From NCBI RefSeq assembly GCF_024198255.1, contig NZ_JAJVKW010000024.1:82379-146378 (forward strand): a stretch of 64,000 nucleotides of DNA, read 5' to 3'. The notes below the pieces were generated by a model that did not search any database, was not told the DNA's origin, and saw only the letters and a list, made by a program, of their open reading frames with translations. Origin of the DNA: Myxococcus guangdongensis. GTDB lineage: Bacteria; Myxococcota; Myxococcia; Myxococcales; Myxococcaceae. Positions 26,258 to 36,905 of the stretch are shown one piece after another (within the stretch, counting starts at the first letter, position 1; each line of letters starts with the position of its first letter). The position numbers were made by a program, and so were the translations under genes.

Positions 26258-27079
26258 ATGCTCAAGTTCCGCTCCATGGCGCTGTTGGCTGGTGTGACGC
26301 TCCTGGGTTCCGCGTGTGGTCCCGAGAGTGCCGAGACGCTGGCGCCGAAGATGACGTGGGAGGAGTTCAAGGCGGGCGCCGTGCAGGATCCGGAAGGCAA
26401 GTGGATCTTCGACATGGACCAGGCCGTGGACAGCGAGGAGGAGCTGCGCGCCTACTTCGACAACAACGTCGTCGCGGACCAGGGCAAGAGCCAGAACGGT
26501 CTGGCCGTGTACAACAGCGGCGGCACTGCGGCGGGCGACATCAAGTGGAGCTCCGCGCAGAAGGGCAACCTCACCTACTGCATCAGCAACACCTTCGGCA
26601 CCACGAACAAGGCGAAGATGGTGACGGCGATGAACAGCGCGACGGCGGCCTGGGAGGCCACCGCCAGCGTGAACTTCACGCACAGCACCACCTATGACGC
26701 CAGCTGCACCGCGTCCCAGACGGGCGTGCTGTTCGACGTGCGTCCGGTGAACTCCGGTGGCCAGTACCTGGCGCGCGCGTTCTTCCCGAACTCGGGCCGC
26801 TCGGGCCGCAACGTGCTCGTGGACAACACGGCCTTCGGCAGCATCTCGCCCTGGACGCTGGCGGGCATCCTGCGCCACGAGCTGGGCCACACGCTGGGCT
26901 TCCGCCACGAGCACACCCGCTCCTCGGCCAGCGGCTGCTACGAGGACGCGAACTGGCGCGCGCTGACGTCCTACGACCGCTCCTCCGTCATGCACTACCC
27001 CCAGTGCAACGGCACGCAGACCGGCGACCTCATCCTCACCGCGCTGGACAAGCAGGGCGCCCGCGCGCTGTACCCGTGA
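26258..27079 (+). CDS. Secreted zinc metalloprotease lipoprotein (M57/metzincin type)
   Basis: 273 aa from ATG 26258 (AAGGA site). A lipoprotein signal (FRSMALLAGVTLLGSAC, Cys20) precedes a 70-residue acidic stretch that may act as a propeptide, then a catalytic domain. The zinc motif is complete: HELGHTLGFRHEH with His207, Glu208, His211 and His217, followed by the Met-turn SVMHYP (Met245), which places it in the metzincins. The HExxHxxGxxHEH form fits the M57 family common in myxobacteria and some astacin-like enzymes. Two or three disulfides are possible. It probably digests proteins outside the cell, as expected for a predator. A perfect stem-loop with a T-rich tail follows the gene. The assignment to peptidases is sure; the exact family number less so. 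Confidence 0.88.
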   Translation: MLKFRSMALLAGVTLLGSACGPESAETLAPKMTWEEFKAGAVQDPEGKWIFDMDQAVDSEEELRAYFDNNVVADQGKSQNGLAVYNSGGTAAGDIKWSSAQKGNLTYCISNTFGTTNKAKMVTAMNSATAAWEATASVNFTHSTTYDASCTASQTGVLFDVRPVNSGGQYLARAFFPNSGRSGRNVLVDNTAFGSISPWTLAGILRHELGHTLGFRHEHTRSSASGCYEDANWRALTSYDRSSVMHYPQCNGTQTGDLILTALDKQGARALYP

Positions 27080-27145
27080 TTCGCGCTTGAAGCACCCGGC
27101 CGACCTGGGTCCCCGTCGGTGACGGCGGGGGCTTGCGAAGGCCCC

Positions 27146-27195
27146 AGGCCGGAAGGTTCCTTCTCCCGCGGAGGGGGGTGCCTTCCGGCCTTTCT
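27146..27195 (+). terminator. Rho-independent-type terminator of the metalloprotease gene
   Basis: A perfect 11-bp stem (AGGCCGGAAGG at 27146-27156 with CCTTCCGGCCT at 27181-27191) is followed by TTCT on the plus strand. The loop is long (24 bases). It lies 66 bases after the stop codon and before the convergent DUF5335 gene. Confidence 0.75.
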
Positions 27196-27226
27196 GTCAT
27201 GGGCGCGGGGGGGCGCCCTCCCAGGC

Positions 27227-27610
27227 TCAGTCCATCTTGCGCGCGCCGGCCGTGGTGGCCTGGCCGAAGTAGATGAGCGTCTTGGTGTTGTCCTCGCTGC
27301 TCTCGATGTCGAGGCACTCCAGTTCGCCGCTCTCGCTCTCGTCCGCGTAGATGTGGTCCGGCTTCTGGATGCGGTGGGTGATTTCGCCGCCGGGGCCTCC
27401 GACGATGATTTCCACCACGCCCCGGTCGCTGCCCTTCTCCTCCAGGCTGATCTCCACCAACTGCAGCCCCGTGGCGAGCGGCTGGTCTCCCAGCTCCATC
27501 CCCTCCACCTCGATGCGGACGGGCTGCTCCTTCTCCATGTTGCTGAGCAGGGCCAGATAGTCCGCCCAGCCCTCCCGGGGAATCTCTCGCGTGTGGTCCG
27601 TGTGCGCCAT
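27227..27610 (-). CDS. DUF5335 family protein
   Basis: This is a small acidic cytoplasmic protein of 127 aa from ATG 27610, with a GGAGGGT site 8 bases upstream. The opening TREIPREGWADYLALLSNME is the characteristic start of DUF5335 (an I-P-x-x-x-W segment), followed by beta strands such as VRIEVEGMELGDQPLA and VVEIIVGG. No catalytic motif, signal or membrane segment is seen. The function of the family is unknown. The ClpX-like gene lies upstream on the same strand 120 bases away. Confidence 0.8.
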   Translation of the reverse strand: MAHTDHTREIPREGWADYLALLSNMEKEQPVRIEVEGMELGDQPLATGLQLVEISLEEKGSDRGVVEIIVGGPGGEITHRIQKPDHIYADESESGELECLDIESSEDNTKTLIYFGQATTAGARKMD

Positions 27611-27730
27611 GTGTGCGACCCTCCGGTGTTCGTGTTCCCGCTCAAACCGTAAGGTGCGTGCGGGCTGGATGGGGGGCGGGCCCGGCTCCCCGCTCGGCGG
27701 GGGAGGGGGCGTCAGGGCCTCCGGGCGGCG

Positions 27731-28876
27731 CTAATCCGTGAGGGAGCGCACCGTGTCGCCGTCCAACACCAGGCGCACGGTGGAGGCCGCGTCTGGACGT
27801 CCGAAGTGCTCGTAGGCCGCCTGCTCCAACAGCGGCGCGAGCGTGGTGCGCAGGCCGCGCGCGCCCGTCTCGCGCTTGAGCGCGCCGGCCACCACGTGCT
27901 CACGCACGGCCGGCTCCACGTGCAGGCGCAGGCCCTCCTGCTCGAACTCGCGCTCGTACGCGCGCAGCACGTTCTGCTGGAGGATGTCGCCCAGCGTGGC
28001 CGCGTCCAGCGGGGTGAAGGAGACCAGCCGGTTGAAGCGGCCGATGAGCTCCGGGATGAAGCCGTAGCGGGCGAAGGCCGTGGTCTGCTCGAGCTGCTCC
28101 TGGGTGACGGCGGTGGCGATGGACTCCTCGGGCTCGCGGCGGGGCTCGCGGCCGAAGCCGAGCCGCTCGGTGCGCGCCATCCCCTCCGCCGTCGCGCGCA
28201 GGCCGCTGAAGGCGCCACAGGCGATGAAGGTGACACACGCCATCTCCATCGAGTCCGGCGGCATCCGGCTGGTGAAGCCGAAGTCGGGCGGGAAGTCCGC
28301 GCGGGCCGCGGAGAGCAGGTGCAACAGGCTGCGCTGCACGCCGAAGCCGCTGACGTCCTTCGTCGTCTGCTGTCCGGCGAAGCGGCTGTCGGAGCGGCTG
28401 GTGGCGAGCTTGTCGAACTCGTCCATGCAGATGACGCCGCACGCGGCCCACTCGGTGTCGCGGTCCGCCACTTCGTACAGGCGCGACAGCAGGGTGTTGA
28501 CGTCGTCACCCACGTAGCCCGTCTCGGAGAACTGGGTGGCGTCCGCCAGCACCGTGGGGACCGCGAGGATTTCGCGGAAGAGCAACTCCACGAGGAACGT
28601 CTTGCCGGAGCCGGTGGGTCCCAGGAACAGGCAGTTCTCGCGCATGCCCGGCTCGGGGGCGAGCCCCTCCAGGTGGAGGCGGCGGATGCGGCGCAGGTGA
28701 CGGTAGGCCAGCACGGACGCGGCGCGGCGCGCCTCGGGTTGGCCCCGGTAGCCCAGGTCCGTGAGGCGCGCGTCGATTTCGCGCGGGGACAGGACCTCGA
28801 TGGCGGCGACCCGCTCGGCGACGTCCTCGCCGCGGGGGGAGGGCCGAGGCTCCAGGCCATGGCGGGCGACAGTCAT
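27731..28876 (-). CDS. ClpX-like AAA+ ATPase lacking the N-terminal zinc-binding domain
   Basis: 381 aa from ATG 28876 (GGAG site 8 bases upstream). The AAA+ core is that of ClpX: Walker A GPTGSGKT (86-93), substrate-gripping pore loop GYVG (121-124), Walker B VICMDEFDK (Asp152, Glu153), and the sensor 2 area GFIPELIGRF. The CMDEFDKLA wording and CGAFSGL are ClpX-specific. The ClpX zinc-binding domain, which normally takes the first 60 residues and recruits adaptors, is absent; the N-terminus is only a short helical lead. A loop with LGF (239-241) lies where ClpX carries the I/L-G-F tripeptide that docks to ClpP, so docking to a ClpP ring is plausible. No clpP or trigger-factor gene is nearby, unlike the housekeeping clpX locus, so this is probably a paralogue. 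Confidence 0.88.
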   Translation of the reverse strand: MTVARHGLEPRPSPRGEDVAERVAAIEVLSPREIDARLTDLGYRGQPEARRAASVLAYRHLRRIRRLHLEGLAPEPGMRENCLFLGPTGSGKTFLVELLFREILAVPTVLADATQFSETGYVGDDVNTLLSRLYEVADRDTEWAACGVICMDEFDKLATSRSDSRFAGQQTTKDVSGFGVQRSLLHLLSAARADFPPDFGFTSRMPPDSMEMACVTFIACGAFSGLRATAEGMARTERLGFGREPRREPEESIATAVTQEQLEQTTAFARYGFIPELIGRFNRLVSFTPLDAATLGDILQQNVLRAYEREFEQEGLRLHVEPAVREHVVAGALKRETGARGLRTTLAPLLEQAAYEHFGRPDAASTVRLVLDGDTVRSLTD

Positions 28877-29067
28877 TGCGGACGGCTCCGAGGGCGTCGG
28901 TCCGGAGGTCCCCGGACCCGAGGGGCCGCATCATCCTGGCGGCCCGGGGTGTCCACAAGCAGCCCGGCGACCTCACCCCGCCCCCGTGAGTGGGAAGCCC
29001 CGCCCCCGGGAGGGCGGACGGGCGGGTGCGCGCGGGCACCTGGCGCCCGGCTGCATACTGTTGGCGG

Positions 29068-29565
29068 ATGAGCCTCTCATCCCCGTCCCTCCCCTCGCTC
29101 GTGCCCGTCACCCAGCCGCGCCGGTTCAGGGAATGGCGAGCGCTGTTCGTCGGGCTGCCCACTCCCGCGCGGGAGACGCTGCCGGGGCGCTACCGGGGAG
29201 AGCTGCTGGGGCCCGCCTGGTTCCAGGGTCTGGTGCGCCAGGGACTGGGGCTCCTGGGCCTGCGCGGCTGGTGGGGCAAGGACTTCGCGCCAGGAGGGCA
29301 CGGTGGGGTGAACCTGGTGCGGCGTGAGGGCGGGCTGACACGCTCGGTGCCGCTGGTGCTGCGCGAGGGACGCTCGCGCGTGGACGGGCGCGAATCGCTC
29401 CAGGTGGAGTACGCGCGCGGGGCCGGATGGCAGTGGCGTCCCTTCGTGGACGAGCTGCGCTGGCTGGAGGGGCGCACGCTGCTGGCGATGACGCATCTGG
29501 AGTTGCCGCTGGTGCGGCACCTCACCATCCCGTTCCTCCTGCACCGCGAGCCCACGCTGCACTGA
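29068..29565 (+). CDS. Conserved-looking protein of unknown function
   Basis: 165 aa from ATG 29068; the open frame runs further upstream, but this start fits the region between the divergent genes best. It has no signal peptide and no clear transmembrane helix. Notable stretches are WRALFVGLPTPARETLPGRY, GPAWFQGLVRQGLGLLGLRG and LRWLEGRTLLAMTHLELPL. It is basic and aromatic-rich, ending with a compact FLLHREP. Codon use matches neighbours. No family is recognised. It may interact with membranes through the amphipathic Leu/Gly segment; this is a guess. It is divergent from the ClpX-like gene (191-base gap) and precedes treZ by 130 bases on the same strand. Confidence 0.65.
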   Translation: MSLSSPSLPSLVPVTQPRRFREWRALFVGLPTPARETLPGRYRGELLGPAWFQGLVRQGLGLLGLRGWWGKDFAPGGHGGVNLVRREGGLTRSVPLVLREGRSRVDGRESLQVEYARGAGWQWRPFVDELRWLEGRTLLAMTHLELPLVRHLTIPFLLHREPTLH

Positions 29566-29695
29566 GGCCAGACGCGCGGTGGACCCTTCGCCGGGCGGGA
29601 ACGCCCACCCGTGAACATCCGAGCGGGACGGGGCGGACCTCCACGCGCGCAAGTGCTCCCCAGGCAGGCCCGCGCGCATTACAGGGATGCCCCTC

Positions 29696-31564
29696 ATGGG
29701 TGCTCTGTCGGAGACGCGGAACGTGAAGCCGTCGCAAACCCCTTCAATGGGCGCATGGGTGGAGGCGGGCCCCCAGGTGCGCTGGCGGGTCTGGGCCCCC
29801 GGCCACCAGCGGGTCGAGGTGGTGCTGTACGACGCGAAGGGCGCGCCGGGCCGCGCGCTGCCCATGACGCCCGAGGCGGACGGCTGCTTCGGCGCGGTGC
29901 TGGAGGGGCAGGGCGCGGGCGTGCGCTACAAGCTGCGCGTGGAGGGGGAGGGCCCCTTCCCGGACCCGTGGTCGCGCTCGCAGCCGGAGGGCGTGCATGG
30001 CCCGTCCGAGGTGGTGACGGCGGACTTCGCGTGGACGGACGCGGGCTGGAAGGGCGTGGAGCCCCGCTCGCTCGTCCTCTACGAGGTGCACGTGGGCACC
30101 GCCACGCCCGAGGGCACCTTCGAGGCGCTCATCCCCCGGCTGCCGCAACTCAAGCAGCTGGGCATCACCGCGCTGGAGCTGATGCCGGTGGCGAGCTTCC
30201 CCGGCCGACACAACTGGGGCTACGACGGCGTGGACCTCTTCGCGCCGGCCCAGGTGTACGGGGGACCCCAAGGGCTGCGCCGGCTGGTGGACGCCGCGCA
30301 CGGGGCGGGGCTCGCGGTGGTGATGGACGCCGTCTACAACCACTACGGTCCGGACGGGAACTACCTGCGGGTCTTCTCGCCGCACTACTTCACCGGACGC
30401 CACCACACGCCGTGGGGCGACGCGGTGAACTACGACGGCGAGCACAGCCGCTTCGTGCGGGAGATGGTGCTCTCCAACGTGGAGATGTGGATTCGCGACT
30501 ACCACCTGGACGGCCTGCGGCTGGACGCGGCGCACGCCATCGTCGACGACGGCACGCCGCACCTGCTCACCGAAATCTCCGCGCGGGCCCGCGCCAGTGC
30601 ACCGGGTCGCCACGTGGTGCTCATCGCCGAGGACGAGCGCAACGAGCGCAAGCTCATGCTGCCCGCGTCCGAGGGCGGCCACGGCCTGGACGGCGTCTGG
30701 GCGGATGACTTCCACCACCAGATGCGCCGCGCCTTCGCGGGGGACTCGGAGAGCTACTACCAGGACTACACGGGCAGCGCGGAGGACCTGGCGCGCACGC
30801 TCGTGAAGGGGTGGTTCTACGAGGGCCAGCCGTCGAAGAACCTGGGCCACGCGCGCGGCACGAAGGCGGAGGGCCTGGAGCCGTGGCGCTTCGTGCACTG
30901 CATCCAGAACCACGACCAGGTGGGCAACCGTCCCCTGGGTGAGCGGCTGGGCCACGACGTGTCCCCGGCGGCCTTCCGCGCGATGAGCACGCTGCTGCTC
31001 GCGTCGCCGTACACGCCGCTGCTCTTCATGGGCCAGGAGTGGAACGCGAGCACGCCGTTCCTCTACTTCACGGACCACCACGCGGAGCTGGGGCGGCTCG
31101 TCACCGAGGGACGCCGTCGCGAGTTCGCCGGCTTCTCGCGCTTCGCGGGCGAGGAGGTCCCCGACCCGCAGGCGGAGGACACCTTCACGCGCTCGCGGCT
31201 CGACTGGAGCGAGGCCCAGCGGCCCGAGCACGCGGGCGTCCTGGCCCTGTACCGCGAGCTGCTCGCGCTGCGCGCCTCGGACCCCGCGCTCACGGACGCG
31301 CGCCGTGGCGCCCATGACGCTCGCGCGGTGGGGCCGGACGCGCTGGTGCTGGAGCGGCGCGGTGGAGGCCAGGTGCTCCACGTGCTGGTGGCCCTTCGCG
31401 GCGAGGTGGAGCACGCGGTGCCCGCGGACGCCCAGGTGGTGCTGTGGAGCGACGCGCCGCGCTTCGGCGGGGACGTGTCGACCTCTCCGCTCACGGGCGG
31501 CAAGCTCCGGCTCCGCGGCCCCGGCGCCGTCATCGTGCGGTCCGTGGACGCGAAGCAGGGCTGA
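29696..31564 (+). CDS. treZ: Malto-oligosyltrehalose trehalohydrolase
   Basis: The enzyme releases trehalose from the end of maltooligosyl-trehalose, the second step of the TreY/TreZ route from glycogen, in the cytoplasm. ATG 29696 is preferred over ATG 29687 because an AGGGA site sits 8 bases upstream of it; the product is 622 aa. An N-terminal E-set domain (VRWRVWAPGHQRVEVVLYD) precedes a GH13 barrel with YEVHVGTATPEGTF, DAVYNHYG, nucleophile region DGLRLDAAHAI (Asp277), acid/base LIAEDERN (Glu312), and QNHDQVGNR. The order YEVHVG.TPEGTF and the PWGDAVNYD segment are typical of TreZ rather than branching enzyme. No treY or treS lies next to it; malQ is 22 kb away. Confidence 0.92.
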   Translation: MGALSETRNVKPSQTPSMGAWVEAGPQVRWRVWAPGHQRVEVVLYDAKGAPGRALPMTPEADGCFGAVLEGQGAGVRYKLRVEGEGPFPDPWSRSQPEGVHGPSEVVTADFAWTDAGWKGVEPRSLVLYEVHVGTATPEGTFEALIPRLPQLKQLGITALELMPVASFPGRHNWGYDGVDLFAPAQVYGGPQGLRRLVDAAHGAGLAVVMDAVYNHYGPDGNYLRVFSPHYFTGRHHTPWGDAVNYDGEHSRFVREMVLSNVEMWIRDYHLDGLRLDAAHAIVDDGTPHLLTEISARARASAPGRHVVLIAEDERNERKLMLPASEGGHGLDGVWADDFHHQMRRAFAGDSESYYQDYTGSAEDLARTLVKGWFYEGQPSKNLGHARGTKAEGLEPWRFVHCIQNHDQVGNRPLGERLGHDVSPAAFRAMSTLLLASPYTPLLFMGQEWNASTPFLYFTDHHAELGRLVTEGRRREFAGFSRFAGEEVPDPQAEDTFTRSRLDWSEAQRPEHAGVLALYRELLALRASDPALTDARRGAHDARAVGPDALVLERRGGGQVLHVLVALRGEVEHAVPADAQVVLWSDAPRFGGDVSTSPLTGGKLRLRGPGAVIVRSVDAKQG

Positions 31565-31723
31565 CCGCCCGTGAAGTCCCGCGGTGGGTGCATCGCGTGC
31601 TGACGCGGTGCTTCCACGTGCGGGCACCCAGGGAAGGGCGACAGGCGCGCCGATGGGCCCCATCAGGGCGGCACGTCATGGGCTCCCGGAGGGCCTTGCC
31701 GGTGTCGACAGGGGGGCCCTCCC

Positions 31724-33181
<1,458 letters not shown>

Positions 33182-33204
33182 GCCCGCGTCACCGGCGCGT
33201 GCCC

Positions 33205-33233
33205 CCGCCGCTCCCCGCACCTGGGAGCGGCGG
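33205..33233 (+). terminator. Hairpin after the M20 peptidase gene
   Basis: An 11-bp perfect stem (CCGCCGCTCCC at 33205-33215 with GGGAGCGGCGG at 33223-33233) with a 7-base loop, starting 24 bases after the stop codon. No T tract. Confidence 0.65.
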
Positions 33234-33542
33234 TGCGGGTCCCGCCCCCAAGCCCTGTCCCGAGCCGACTCCAGGGCGCATCGATACATCCACCGAGACA
33301 TCCGCCTGCGACCCGGGGGAGGGGCGCGGAGGTGTGTCTGTCTTCCAGCGCCCGTTCCACGAGACACCCGTGGATGAGGGGTTGCGAGGCATTGTCCCGA
33401 AGTCCTATCACCCGGCCCGCGCATCCAGATGGATTCACGGCGTTTGGCTCGTACCTCCCGACGAGGAGCTGTCTCGTCGGAGTCTGGTGGCGTGTGTCTT
33501 TTCACCCGAATGGACAGTCATCCAACCCACGGAGCCAATCGA
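33234..33542. other. Intergenic region before the carboxylesterase gene
   Basis: About 310 bases with no supported gene. A short frame on the plus strand reads into the esterase gene, but it lacks a ribosome-binding site and family similarity. I see a GGGGGAGGGG run near 33316 and nothing else noteworthy. The esterase promoter should be here. Confidence 0.4.
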
Positions 33543-35135
33543 ATGAACGCCAGCAAGTCGCCCGTCGTCAGCACGAAGGAAGGGCAGGTGCAGGGTCTGG
33601 TGGAGGGGAAGGTCTGTGTCTTCAAGGGGATTCCCTACGCGCAGCCGCCGGTGGGCCCCCTGCGCTGGAAGGCGCCGCTGCGGGCCCAGGCGTGGCGTCA
33701 CATCCTGGATGCGTCCGAGTACGGGCCGTCCTCCATGCAGTCGAGGCAGGCCTGCATCGACAGCGGCGGAGGAGACCCCGGCGAGCCGAGTGAGGACTGC
33801 CTGTACCTCAACGTGTGGACGCCGAAGCTGGACGCGGGCGCGAAGCTGCCCGTGGTGGTGTGGATTCACGGCGGCGCCTTCGTGCTCGGCGCCTCGCGCT
33901 TCGAGGCCTATGACGGCTCACCGCTGGCGATGAAGAACACGGTGGTCGTCACCCTCAACTACCGCCTGGGCCACCTGGGCTTCTTCGCGCACCCGAAGCT
34001 GCAGGAGGAGCAGCCCAACGGCCCGGCCAACTTCGGCCTGCTGGACCAGATGCTCGCGTTGGAGTGGGTGAAGGACAACATCGCCCAGTTCGGCGGAGAC
34101 GCCGGCAACGTCACCCTGATGGGCGAGTCCGCGGGCGGCAAGAGCGTGCTGGCCCTCTACTGCTCGCCGCTCATGCGCGGCCGGGACTTGTTCCACCGGG
34201 GCGTGGCGATGAGCTCGTACGTGCTCGCGGAGAAGCCCCTGGCGGACGCCCGGTACTGCGGCGAGGCGGCCGCCCAGCGGCTGGGCCTGGACTGGCACGA
34301 GGTCTCCATGGAGAAGCTGCGGGCGCTCCCCGCGGAGCGCTTCTGGCCGCTGCCGTCGGACGTGAACAACGCCCCCAGCCCCATCGCGGGAGACTCCGTG
34401 CTACCCCTGGGCATCCGGGAGACCTTCCTGGCCGGGGAGCAACTGGACCTGCCGCTCATCATCGGCAGCACCAGCGACGACTCCAGCGTGGTGGCCTCCT
34501 TCGGCATCGACCCGGCCACCATCCTGGAGAAGCTCGGCGGCTTCGCGGACGCGGTTCGCGAGCTGTACGGCGCTCAGCTGGGAGACCGGGAGATTGGCCG
34601 GAGGATGTGTCGCGACTTCGTGTTCACCGTGCTGCCGCGCTACCTGGCCACGCTCCACGCGGCCCGAGGCAACCCGGTGTGGCGCTACTTCTTCGACTAC
34701 ACCGCGGAGCTGCTGCGCCCCCGCAGCCCGGATGGGGTGCGCCACGGCCAGGAGATTCCGTTCTTCCTCGGGACGGCGGAGCTGTCCCCGCCCAACCAGG
34801 GGTTCATGAATGACAAGGACAAGGTCTGGGCCGGACACATGCTCGACGCCATCGTCCGCTTCGCGCGCGACGAGAAGCCGGGGAACGTGGGCGGCGTCGC
34901 GTGGGCCGAGCACACCCCGGACGCGGACCGGCTGCTGCGGCTGGCGCCCAAGGTGATGTCGGAGACGGACTTCGACCAGGCCATCCTCGACGCGGCCACG
35001 CTGTTCATGCCGCTCATCGACGCCTTCGCCAAGCCCAAGCCTCCGGCGATGCCCCGGGGTGCGGCGGCGGGCGGCTCGAAGAGCGCCGCGTCCACCACCA
35101 CGAAGAACAAGGGGCGGCCCCAGGCCACCCCTTAG
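33543..35135 (+). CDS. Type B carboxylesterase (alpha/beta hydrolase)
   Basis: 530 aa from ATG 33543 with a CGGAG site about 8 bases upstream; longer in-frame starts exist but add an unrelated Arg-rich leader. There is no signal peptide, so it is predicted cytoplasmic. Family landmarks in order: FKGIPYAQPPVGPLRW, EDCLYLNVWTP, the oxyanion-hole segment WIHGGAFVLG, the nucleophile GESAGG (Ser196), an acidic residue in IIGSTSDDSS, and the catalytic His in RHGQEIPFFLG. The third triad member is Asp-like rather than the common Glu and should be checked. The C-terminus is a disordered Ala/Ser/Thr/Lys tail (about 35 residues). Likely substrates are esters or lactones; not resolvable further. It converges with the protein kinase gene 24 bases later. 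Confidence 0.9.
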   Translation: MNASKSPVVSTKEGQVQGLVEGKVCVFKGIPYAQPPVGPLRWKAPLRAQAWRHILDASEYGPSSMQSRQACIDSGGGDPGEPSEDCLYLNVWTPKLDAGAKLPVVVWIHGGAFVLGASRFEAYDGSPLAMKNTVVVTLNYRLGHLGFFAHPKLQEEQPNGPANFGLLDQMLALEWVKDNIAQFGGDAGNVTLMGESAGGKSVLALYCSPLMRGRDLFHRGVAMSSYVLAEKPLADARYCGEAAAQRLGLDWHEVSMEKLRALPAERFWPLPSDVNNAPSPIAGDSVLPLGIRETFLAGEQLDLPLIIGSTSDDSSVVASFGIDPATILEKLGGFADAVRELYGAQLGDREIGRRMCRDFVFTVLPRYLATLHAARGNPVWRYFFDYTAELLRPRSPDGVRHGQEIPFFLGTAELSPPNQGFMNDKDKVWAGHMLDAIVRFARDEKPGNVGGVAWAEHTPDADRLLRLAPKVMSETDFDQAILDAATLFMPLIDAFAKPKPPAMPRGAAAGGSKSAASTTTKNKGRPQATP

Positions 35136-35159
35136 TCCCACGCGGAATGCGGCGGGCCG

Positions 35160-36806
35160 TCAGCGGCCCGTCTTGATGCCCAGGTTGCCGCTCGGGGTGC
35201 CCCCGGGCGGCCGCTTCGGGGTGCTGGAGGTTCCAGGGGACTTGCCGCCCTGGCGCCGCAGCTCCAGGCGCAGCTCACCATCCGCGGCGGAGACCTCGCG
35301 CGTCACCGGCTCGTAGCCCGCGAGCGCGAGCGTCACCGACACGATGGGCGCGCCCTTCTCCAGCGCCAGCTTCATGGGCGTCACGCCGCGCTCCTCGCCG
35401 GCGATGCTCACCGTGGCGCCGGGGGGCTCGGTGATGACGGGCAGCTCCTTGGTCGTCTCCTCCACGGGCGGAGGCTGCGTGGGCTGCGCGGCGGGCTTCT
35501 CCGGCTCCACCACCACGGCCTGCACGGGCGGCTTCTCCGGCGGCGGGGTGACGCCCGCGGGGCCGCGCAGGAAGACGATGGCGACGCTGGCCACCAGCAG
35601 GGCCGCGCTCACGGCGATGACGGGCACCCAGGGCACGCGGCGCGGCTCCACCACGCGCTCCATGGGCGAGGTGCCCCGCGTGCGGTCCTGCACCACCGGC
35701 CCCCCCACCGCGGCGGCCACCGCCTGACGCGAGCGCGTGCCCGGCGTGACGTTGCGCTGCTGGCGCGAGGCGGACGTGCGCGCGCCCTGCGCGGCGGGAC
35801 CCACGCCACTCAGGGACGAGTTGGAGCGCGAGTCCAGGTCCGCGTCCTCGGCCAGCTGGTCCAGCTTCGCCGGGTCCGTCTCCGTGGAGATGCGCTCGTT
35901 GTACAGCTCGCGCAGGTACGCGGACAGGTGCGCGCTGCTCGTGGGCAGCCGCAGGTTGAGCGCGTAGTCCTCCAGCGCCAGCCGGAAGGCGCCGCAGTCC
36001 GGGTAGCGCTCCTCGGGCGTGGGCGCCAGGGCCTTGAGCACCACCTCGTCCAGGCCGGGCGGCAGCTTGGGGTTCAACTGCGAGGGCCGGGGCACCTGGC
36101 AGTCCTTCACCAGCCGCAGCGTCATCAGGTCCGAGTCGCCCTTGAACAGCCGCTTGCCGGTGAGCATCTCCCACATCACCACGCCCAGGGCGAACAGGTC
36201 CGAGCGCGCGTCGATGGCCAGGCCGCTCGCCTGTTCCGGGGACATGTAGGGGTATTTCCCCTTCAGCACACCCGTGGCGGTGTTGGCGCTGCTGGTGGCC
36301 GCCTTGGCCACACCGAAGTCGATGACCTTCACCCCACCGTCGAAGCCGACGAGGATGTTCTGCGGTGACACGTCGCGGTGCACCAGCCGCATCGGCCGGC
36401 CCTGCGGGTCCCGGGCCTGGTGCGCGTAGTGCAGCCCCGCCGCCGCGTCCGCGATGATGCGCAGGATGAGCCCCACCGACAGGGGCTTGCCCTGGGTCCG
36501 CGAGAACTTCTCCAGCCGCCGCACGTCGTCGCCCTGGACGTACTCCATGGCGAGACAGTGACGCCCTTCAATCTGCGTCAGGTCGAGGATGGTGATGAGG
36601 TTGGGGTGGGTGAGACGGGCCACCAGCCCGGCCTCGTCCAGGAACATGGACAAGAACTCATCGTCCTCCGCCAGGTGCGGGAGGATGAGCTTGAGGACCA
36701 CCAGCCGCTCGAATCCCGTGCCGTGCTCGCGGGCCAGGAACACCTGGCCCATTCCGCCCGACGCAATCTTCCGCAGCAACTCGTACTTACCGAATGGCAC
36801 CGCCAT
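35160..36806 (-). CDS. Transmembrane Ser/Thr protein kinase with C-terminal PEGA domain
   Basis: 548 aa from ATG 36806. A Hanks-type kinase domain fills residues about 7-275: glycine loop IASGGMGQVF, VLKL (ATP-binding Lys), catalytic loop VHRDVSPQN, DFG in KVIDFGVAK, and SPEQ in YMSPEQASG. The usual Lys of HRDLKPxN is Ser here, as in many myxobacterial kinases. A juxtamembrane region rich in Ser, Arg and Thr leads to one transmembrane helix (VPVIAVSAALLVASVAIVFL), then a Pro/Glu linker and an extracytoplasmic PEGA domain (ITEPPGATVSIAGEERG), a small beta fold often tied to cell-surface binding. It may sense an envelope signal and phosphorylate cytoplasmic targets. The YadGH exporter genes lie upstream on the same strand, 99 bases away. 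Confidence 0.94.
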   Translation of the reverse strand: MAVPFGKYELLRKIASGGMGQVFLAREHGTGFERLVVLKLILPHLAEDDEFLSMFLDEAGLVARLTHPNLITILDLTQIEGRHCLAMEYVQGDDVRRLEKFSRTQGKPLSVGLILRIIADAAAGLHYAHQARDPQGRPMRLVHRDVSPQNILVGFDGGVKVIDFGVAKAATSSANTATGVLKGKYPYMSPEQASGLAIDARSDLFALGVVMWEMLTGKRLFKGDSDLMTLRLVKDCQVPRPSQLNPKLPPGLDEVVLKALAPTPEERYPDCGAFRLALEDYALNLRLPTSSAHLSAYLRELYNERISTETDPAKLDQLAEDADLDSRSNSSLSGVGPAAQGARTSASRQQRNVTPGTRSRQAVAAAVGGPVVQDRTRGTSPMERVVEPRRVPWVPVIAVSAALLVASVAIVFLRGPAGVTPPPEKPPVQAVVVEPEKPAAQPTQPPPVEETTKELPVITEPPGATVSIAGEERGVTPMKLALEKGAPIVSVTLALAGYEPVTREVSAADGELRLELRRQGGKSPGTSSTPKRPPGGTPSGNLGIKTGR

Positions 36807-36905
36807 GATGTGGTCGGGAGGATATCTCCCTTTCTCACCGTGCGGGAAATGGCCAGTCGTCTGTCACCCCACATTGACGTGACGAGGTGAAGGTCTGGGT
36901 GGGTC

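Noticed and set aside
27731..28876. Housekeeping ClpX.
   Set aside because: The N-terminal zinc-binding domain and neighbouring clpP/lon genes are missing, so it is described as ClpX-like.
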